Source of the DNA: Glaciecola sp.
Lineage (GTDB): Bacteria > Pseudomonadota > Gammaproteobacteria > Enterobacterales > Alteromonadaceae
Assembly (NCBI GenBank): GCA_018623155.1
Contig: JAAZVZ010000009.1
Span: forward strand, 1 to 64,000
DNA length: 64,000 nt
Direction of reading: 5' to 3'
Shown here: in pieces, positions 56,931 through 64,000 of the stretch
Layout: each line of letters starts with the position of its first letter
How positions within the stretch are numbered: position 1 is the stretch's first letter
Program-made: the position numbers and the translations under genes
The notes under the pieces: generated by a model
Database searches by the model: none
What the model saw: the letters and a program-made list of their open reading frames with translations, nothing else
Told to the model about the DNA's origin: nothing

Positions 56931-57457
56931 TAGTCTGTAAACTCAGCTAAAACGCCATCAATCCACTTGGCAACTCTGGCATCTGTCTGCTCAAATTGAT
57001 TCTCATCATCCAGAGCTAAACCGACAAAGAACTCTCGATCATCCGTTAACGCTTTTGATTGATTAAATTCATATTCTGCTGTGTTCGGCCAATAACCACA
57101 TACATGAGCACCGGCTGCGACAACGACATCATGTAACATACCCAAGGCATCTTGGAACCAGTCAGCATAGCCGTACATATCACCTAATCCATATAACGCA
57201 ACGGTTTTGTCAGTCCAATTAATTTGCGCCGCTTCATCCCAATGACTTTCCCAATCTTCTTGTAATTCACCAAAATCCCAAGTCGATATGCCTAAGATAA
57301 CCTTGTCGTATTGTGCAACATCCGCAAGCGCAACGTCTTTGATATTATACATATCTACAACAAAATCCCCATTTACTTCGATAGCGGCTTTAATTTTTTC
57401 ACCCGCCATTTCGGTATAGCAGGTGGTAGAGCCATAAAATAACCCGATGCGTTGCAA
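56930..57457 (-). CDS. fldB: Flavodoxin FldB-like
   Basis: A 175-residue long-chain flavodoxin. FMN phosphate loop GLFYGSTTCYTEMA, then LGISTWDFGELQEDW and YGLGDMYGYADWFQDALG, both FMN-ring loops, are typical of FldB rather than FldA (the STTCYTE loop). It carries electrons as a low-potential FMN protein in the cytoplasm. Start TTG 57457 has AAGGTGA upstream; GTG 57466 is in frame but is inside that site. It overlaps the LPD1-like gene by one base. Confidence 0.93.
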   Translation of the reverse strand: MQRIGLFYGSTTCYTEMAGEKIKAAIEVNGDFVVDMYNIKDVALADVAQYDKVILGISTWDFGELQEDWESHWDEAAQINWTDKTVALYGLGDMYGYADWFQDALGMLHDVVVAAGAHVCGYWPNTAEYEFNQSKALTDDREFFVGLALDDENQFEQTDARVAKWIDGVLAEFTD

Positions 57458-57510
57458 GAATATCACCTTAATGTATTGGTCTAAGAATATGGCGCGTAGA
57501 ATACCAAAAT

Positions 57511-59352
57511 TTACAGGTCCTCAAAAGGTATCTTGCTCTGATCGGCACACAGTAATGTACATTTTACCTCGCTTAAATCAAACTCTGAGCGATTTGGCAG
57601 TTGCAATACACCCATCGCACACGGATTGATATGTTCAGCAGCATCATAACCGAATGGCTTGCGTTCAGTAATCTTCATAAAGCGACGTTTGGTCAAAAAA
57701 TTCAGCGGCGAACGAGAGGAATAAAAAAGTCGATTCAGGTGGTCAAAAAAGCGTAATAACTGGTCTGGAAACTGATTTTTGATGCCACTACAAGTAAATT
57801 GAAGAACTTGGGGGGAGTTGCGTCTGAAGCGCATGCGAACGTCGTATACAAATGAATAGTGAACATCCCCACTTAAAATCATAAAGCGAGGAGGGGTTTT
57901 GATGTGGCGAAATATATTGAGCATAACATTGGCAGTGCCTTTATGCGCCATCCAGTTTTCGGCATCTACGGTAAGTGCTTGACCAAACCACGTGAATACG
58001 CGCTGGATCATTTCAATAAATTTCATGCCGTATATGGGTGCGGCTGATACTACGATAACGTTGTCATGCCCAACAATAGATTGCTGAAAATTAACCAATG
58101 CTTCCCAGTCCATCAGACCCGAAGGCTTTTTGGGATTTGATTCTGAACGCCAACGACGCGTGCGAGTGTCTAAGACTCGAACGGGTGGTTGAGTATCGAG
58201 CGAGTAATGCCACTTTTCCCAGTCAAATATAGCCTCGAGAAGCTCATCGTGTGCTTTGATCTTGGTTTTGAGTAGGTGCTTTTTGAGGAGTCGGAGCAAA
58301 GGGGTTAAGCGTTTGGGTTGATTACCAATCCCTTGAAATAAGGTGTAGCCTAAAAGTGCGTTACCAATAATCCGTTTTGAAAATGGATTTCCATACACCG
58401 CCTCTTCCCAAGCCCGATTGAGGTTCCAATCGTCGGTAATATCGTGATCATCAAAAATCATATAAGTTGGAATGCGCGCAAGAACGGTTTGTACGCTTTC
58501 CAAACCTTCAACAAAGGTTTCTACAATCTGCTGTTCTTTGCGGTATCTGTCGCGAAATTCATCAGGAGCAACACTCTCATCAAATTCAATAAATTTCCAC
58601 ATTACGGGGGAAAAGCTTAACAAATACAACGCACAAATTTCAGCAAAGCTCATTAAATGGTTTTGCGCATTTACTGAGGTGAATAATGGTTTGCGCTTCG
58701 CCCGAAAAAACACCTTGTCCAAAGTTTCGTTAGCTTCGCTATCGGGTAACAAAGATTCGCGGAGATAATAGCCATAAGCGTGACCGCAAAGATCATTTGA
58801 ACATTGCACGACACCGTCGGTAAAGGATTCTTGGTGTAACCCAAGTAAAGTAATCACTTGATTAATCGCATGTAAGGTAGGACCTGCAACATCATCCACA
58901 TACACCTGATCGCCAGTTAAAAACAATATGTCAGGCCGTTCATCACTTTCGAGCAACCCCACCACAGTAGGTAGCGCATCGTGTCCTTCACTATGGATTT
59001 TGCGACAAGAACCATGCATTACATTGGTCAGCTGTGAGGGCACATAGCACTTTGTGGATGTATTTGAGAGGGAGAGGCTCTTGTCATCTACTTGAATATC
59101 ATAGATAAAAGGAGAGTCGACCTTGAACAAGTCCTTTTTATGTACATGGATAATATGTAAAAAAGCGTTTTTGCCAAGAGGCAAGCAATCTTGGTTCACG
59201 TGACGTGGGGTGAACGTTATTTTTCGGCCAAGTTGGGTAAGCGTAATCTCAGGTGCACACAATTGGCTTGTCACAAGTGTGACACATATTTCATCTACAC
59301 TTGTGTGTCTAAGAAACGGACCAGCAATGAGTAAAGGGATTTTGTTTGTCAT
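57511..59352 (-). CDS. PhoD-like phosphoesterase (metallophosphatase)
   Basis: A 613-residue PhoD-like metallophosphatase. It has GSCRKIHSEGHDALP, LFLTGDQVYVDDVAGP, FDDHDITDDWNLNRAW and LSGDVHYSFVYDVRMR, the metal-ligand blocks of the family. No signal peptide is seen (N-terminus MTNKIPLLIAGPFLRHT), unlike the Tat-exported PhoD of Bacillus, so it may act inside the cell. Substrate would be a phosphomono- or diester. It is divergent from a lipoprotein gene with 65 bp between; its start is ATG 59352. The long middle part is a candidate insertion relative to PhoD. Confidence 0.88.
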   Translation of the reverse strand: MTNKIPLLIAGPFLRHTSVDEICVTLVTSQLCAPEITLTQLGRKITFTPRHVNQDCLPLGKNAFLHIIHVHKKDLFKVDSPFIYDIQVDDKSLSLSNTSTKCYVPSQLTNVMHGSCRKIHSEGHDALPTVVGLLESDERPDILFLTGDQVYVDDVAGPTLHAINQVITLLGLHQESFTDGVVQCSNDLCGHAYGYYLRESLLPDSEANETLDKVFFRAKRKPLFTSVNAQNHLMSFAEICALYLLSFSPVMWKFIEFDESVAPDEFRDRYRKEQQIVETFVEGLESVQTVLARIPTYMIFDDHDITDDWNLNRAWEEAVYGNPFSKRIIGNALLGYTLFQGIGNQPKRLTPLLRLLKKHLLKTKIKAHDELLEAIFDWEKWHYSLDTQPPVRVLDTRTRRWRSESNPKKPSGLMDWEALVNFQQSIVGHDNVIVVSAAPIYGMKFIEMIQRVFTWFGQALTVDAENWMAHKGTANVMLNIFRHIKTPPRFMILSGDVHYSFVYDVRMRFRRNSPQVLQFTCSGIKNQFPDQLLRFFDHLNRLFYSSRSPLNFLTKRRFMKITERKPFGYDAAEHINPCAMGVLQLPNRSEFDLSEVKCTLLCADQSKIPFEDL

Positions 59353-59417
59353 GTTTTGAGTAATGTATATACAATAAAAGACAACACCTTAAGACTAACA
59401 AAAATAAGTGAATAAAT

Positions 59418-61824
<2,407 letters not shown>

Positions 61825-62082
61825 TTATTGGGGCATATTGAATAGCTTTTCTCTTTGCCATTGTGCTTTGTTAAATGTTTTTATAGATACCGCGTGCATC
61901 GAACCATCAGCGATTTTGTCATTAAGTGGGCCATATACAAACTGTTGTCGTTTAACGCGAGACATCTCATCAAATTTGTCGCTCACGGCAATGATTTGAA
62001 AGTGTGAACCATCACTCTTGACGTGTACTTCTTCTAATTCTAGAGTGTCTTTTAGATGCTGCTCGATTTGTTCGTTGGTCAT
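61825..62082 (-). CDS. ibaG: BolA-family protein IbaG (YrbA)
   Basis: An 85-residue BolA-like protein from ATG 62082 (AAAGG six bases upstream); TTG 62088 is in frame. It has VHVKSDGSHFQIIAVSD and KRQQFVYGPLNDKIADGSMH, the BolA KH-like fold, with the conserved HAV histidine. It binds a monothiol glutaredoxin and an iron-sulfur cluster in the family. Position between mlaB and murA is the E. coli order. Confidence 0.95.
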   Translation of the reverse strand: MTNEQIEQHLKDTLELEEVHVKSDGSHFQIIAVSDKFDEMSRVKRQQFVYGPLNDKIADGSMHAVSIKTFNKAQWQREKLFNMPQ

Positions 62083-62100
62083 GGACAACCTTTATCTTAA

Positions 62101-62385
62101 CTAAGTGTTTAACAATTCGTCGGCATTCGATAGCGCCGCAAGATGTCTTAATTTATCAGGAACGCGTTCGAAACGCACTTTTATGTTGTGCTGTTTACAG
62201 TCGCGCAACAAGTTAATTAATACGGCAAGACCCGCGCTATCAATAACTTCAATACCTGATAAGTCGATCCGCAAACTCGTTTCATTAAGAATTTGAGGGA
62301 TCTGACAAGTAATGTTGTTGATTATCTGAGCGTTTGAACATTGTCCAGATATAACAAGAAGCGCTTTACTGTAGTTGAGTTCCAT
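62101..62385 (-). CDS. mlaB: MlaB, STAS-domain component of the lipid transporter
   Basis: A 94-residue STAS protein (LRIDLSGIEVIDSAGLAVLINLL) that binds the MlaF ATPase of the MlaFEDB complex on the cytoplasmic side. Its ATG overlaps the mlaC stop by one base. The D-S-A-G-L stretch is the STAS signature. Confidence 0.92.
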   Translation of the reverse strand: MELNYSKALLVISGQCSNAQIINNITCQIPQILNETSLRIDLSGIEVIDSAGLAVLINLLRDCKQHNIKVRFERVPDKLRHLAALSNADELLNT

Positions 62386-63059
62386 TATTTTGCCGCGGTT
62401 GCATTTTGTAATACGATAGGTGCATCGATCTTTTGTTGCATTAAAGCAATCACTTTTTCAACGCCGTCTTGACGGATAATGGTTTCAAACTCGCTGCGTT
62501 TTGAGGATAATAAACTTATCCCTTCAGCCACCATATCATATCCTTTCCAAGAGTTCGTTCGACTGTCATAACGTACTTTAAATGCGACTTTTATGTCCGG
62601 ACGACCTTCATCTTGAATCAATGCACGAACGGTAATGGTTTTTTTACCAACATAATCTCCATTTGGCTCGAACGAAACCGTTTGGTCATCATAATAACCC
62701 ATTGCATTGGCATACGTTGTGACAAGGTATTCTTTGAACACGTTTACAAATTCAGCCAGTTGAGGCTTAGGGACCTTCCGAGCATTCTTGCCTAGCACCA
62801 TAAATGCTGAGAAACGATAGTCAATATAAGGCAGTAAGTTTTCACGCATAATTGTTCGTAAATGCTCTGGGTTTTGGTCAATCAGTGATTTCTCTTCCTT
62901 CATTCGACCAAATGTCGCTGCAGCTGCCTCTTGAATCATAGCATATGGATCGATAACTTCTGGTTGAGCAAATGATTTAGCCGTTCCAAAGATAAGCGTG
63001 AAGCAGATGAGAGCCCCCAATAATTGGGAAGAAAAAATGGGTGAAAAAAGACGCTTCAT
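62385..63059 (-). CDS. mlaC: MlaC, periplasmic phospholipid shuttle
   Basis: A 224-residue protein with a signal peptide (about residues 1-31, ending in AKSFAQ) and the MlaC/Ttg2D fold (LLPYIDYRFSAFMVLGKNA, FKEYLVTTYANAMG, VAFKVRYDSRTNSWKGYDM). It carries phospholipids between the outer-membrane MlaA complex and inner-membrane MlaFEDB. Confidence 0.96.
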   Translation of the reverse strand: MKRLFSPIFSSQLLGALICFTLIFGTAKSFAQPEVIDPYAMIQEAAAATFGRMKEEKSLIDQNPEHLRTIMRENLLPYIDYRFSAFMVLGKNARKVPKPQLAEFVNVFKEYLVTTYANAMGYYDDQTVSFEPNGDYVGKKTITVRALIQDEGRPDIKVAFKVRYDSRTNSWKGYDMVAEGISLLSSKRSEFETIIRQDGVEKVIALMQQKIDAPIVLQNATAAK

Positions 63060-63079
63060 TAATGATTCCTTTGATATTC

Positions 63080-63547
63080 TTAGTTACTGTCGCGACTAAA
63101 TAAAAATTGTCCAATCAAATCTTCTAGAACTAATGCTGATTTGGTATCTGAAATAAAGTCGCCATCAGCTAGTACAATGGGGTCGTCAAAAGCAAATCCA
63201 GGTTGAAAACCAATGTACTGTTCTCCTAACAAACCAGAAGTCAATATAGCAACTGAACTCGTATCTGGAAAGTTATTGTATTGTTCAGAAATACTTAACA
63301 CGACAACCGGGGTAAAGTCATCTTGATCAAGATAAATCGATTCGACTCGGCCAACCGTAACCCCTCCAACTTTTACCGCAGAGCGTGGCTTTAAACCGCC
63401 AATATTGTCAAATTTAGCATACAGTGTGTAGCTTTGATCTGAACCAGACAGACCTTGATTGGCGACCTTGAGCGCTAACAACAAGACAGCTAAAAGTGTT
63501 AATACGACAAAAGTTCCAACCAGTAGTTCAGTTTTACGTGTGGTCAT
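63080..63547 (-). CDS. mlaD: MlaD, MCE-domain lipid-binding subunit
   Basis: A 155-residue protein with one N-terminal helix (about residues 7-27, VGTFVVLTLLAVLLLALKVA) and an MCE domain (ARYDNIGGLKPRSAVKVGGV-like, here YAKFDNIGGLKPRSAVKVGG, then LGEQYIGFQPG). It forms the hexameric periplasmic ring of the Mla complex. It lies 8 bp after mlaE and 20 bp before mlaC. Confidence 0.97.
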   Translation of the reverse strand: MTTRKTELLVGTFVVLTLLAVLLLALKVANQGLSGSDQSYTLYAKFDNIGGLKPRSAVKVGGVTVGRVESIYLDQDDFTPVVVLSISEQYNNFPDTSSVAILTSGLLGEQYIGFQPGFAFDDPIVLADGDFISDTKSALVLEDLIGQFLFSRDSN

Positions 63548-63555
63548 ATATATTC

Positions 63556-64000
63556 CTAGTTTATGCCAAACATGAGTGCTGTAAGCACAAAATCCAAGCC
63601 AAGAACGGCTAGGGACGAATACACAACGGTTTGTGTCGTGGCTTGAGAAATACCCTCAGAAGTGGGTATGGCATCATATCCTTTAAAAATCGCAATCCAC
63701 GTAACGACAATAGCAAAAACAAAACTCTTTATTATGCCATTGACGACATCTTTATCCCATTCAACTGTGGCTTGCATGATCGACCAATAAGAACCGGCGT
63801 CCACCCCAAGCCAGTCAACACCGACAAGGTGTCCACCCAAAATTCCAATCGCAGAAAAAATTAATGCCAGCATGGGCATGGCAATGACACCTGCCCAAAA
63901 ACGAGGAGCAATAATGCGACGGAGTGGGTCAACTGCCATCATCTCTAAGCTACTGAGCTGTTCAGTCGCCTTCATCAAACCAATCTCAGCGGTTAACGCA
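63556..64000 (-). CDS. mlaE: MlaE, permease of the lipid transporter (partial)
   Basis: The C-terminal part of the integral permease; the reading frame is open to the window edge ([37 protein letters not shown]), so the N-terminus and probably mlaF lie beyond base 64000. Four hydrophobic segments are seen ([57 protein letters not shown] in parts). It partners MlaF in phospholipid transport. An internal in-frame TTG at 63978 is not the true start. Confidence 0.95.
   Translation of the reverse strand, partial: ALTAEIGLMKATEQLSSLEMMAVDPLRRIIAPRFWAGVIAMPMLALIFSAIGILGGHLVGVDWLGVDAGSYWSIMQATVEWDKDVVNGIIKSFVFAIVVTWIAIFKGYDAIPTSEGISQATTQTVVYSSLAVLGLDFVLTALMFGIN

Overview
The window looks like a chromosomal segment of a marine gammaproteobacterium of the Alteromonadales (Alteromonas/Glaciecola/Paraglaciecola type). 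Grounds: moderate to low GC, a complete Na+-translocating NADH:quinone oxidoreductase operon, large TonB-dependent receptors including an Oar type, a BCCT transporter, a CrbS-type sensor kinase beside acs, a GlyGly-CTERM metalloprotease, and the gammaproteobacterial order mlaEDCB-ibaG-murA. The genus assignment is inference. I see no rRNA, tRNA, CRISPR array, insertion sequence or prophage. The segment is densely coded, and only one stretch longer than 300 bases (33562-34074) lacks a convincing gene.

Layout. 1-4036: 3' end of tuf with a duplicated terminator, an AsmA-like membrane protein, an ABCB-type exporter and a Tas-like aldo/keto reductase. 4272-12974: an acetate-responsive block with acs, a LuxR-type response regulator (CrbR-like), a giant transporter/kinase hybrid (CrbS-like), a cNMP/CBS/DUF294 nucleotidyltransferase and a DEDDh exonuclease. 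12977-20114: a TPR-sulfotransferase downstream of a TonB receptor, then a BCCT transporter and a MarR regulator, with a strong palindrome in the intergenic region. 20124-26185: a compact nucleoside uptake/phosphorylation operon that includes a 2-oxoglutarate/Fe(II) oxygenase, divergent from an Oar-type TonB receptor. 26310-33561: YghU-like GST, argR/mdh, ppc, FKBP isomerase and fabV. 34075-41227: nqrABCDEF-apbE-nqrM. 41292-48070: secreted calcium-repeat metalloprotease, orphan flavin-dependent halogenase, dinB, TagD-like nucleotidyltransferase and a YdhF-like aldo/keto reductase. 48274-53191: pckA, threonine/serine dehydratase and a DPP IV-type peptidase. 53263-55559: a short operon with trmN6 and a YgjV-like membrane protein. 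55619-57457: flavodoxin, an LPD1-like HExxH protein and an orphan ExbD. 57511-60575: a PhoD-like phosphoesterase divergent from a lipoprotein. 60553-64000: murA, ibaG and mlaB-E (mlaE runs off the window).

Functional reading: the window carries much central carbon machinery at the acetate/C3-C4 node (acs and its sensor system, mdh, ppc, pckA), the main Na+ respiratory pump with both of its maturation factors, and outer-membrane uptake and envelope maintenance (two TonB receptors, ExbD, Mla, MurA). The less ordinary parts are the dioxygenase inside the nucleoside operon, the orphan halogenase, the flavodoxin/LPD1/ExbD cluster and the TonB receptor-sulfotransferase pair.
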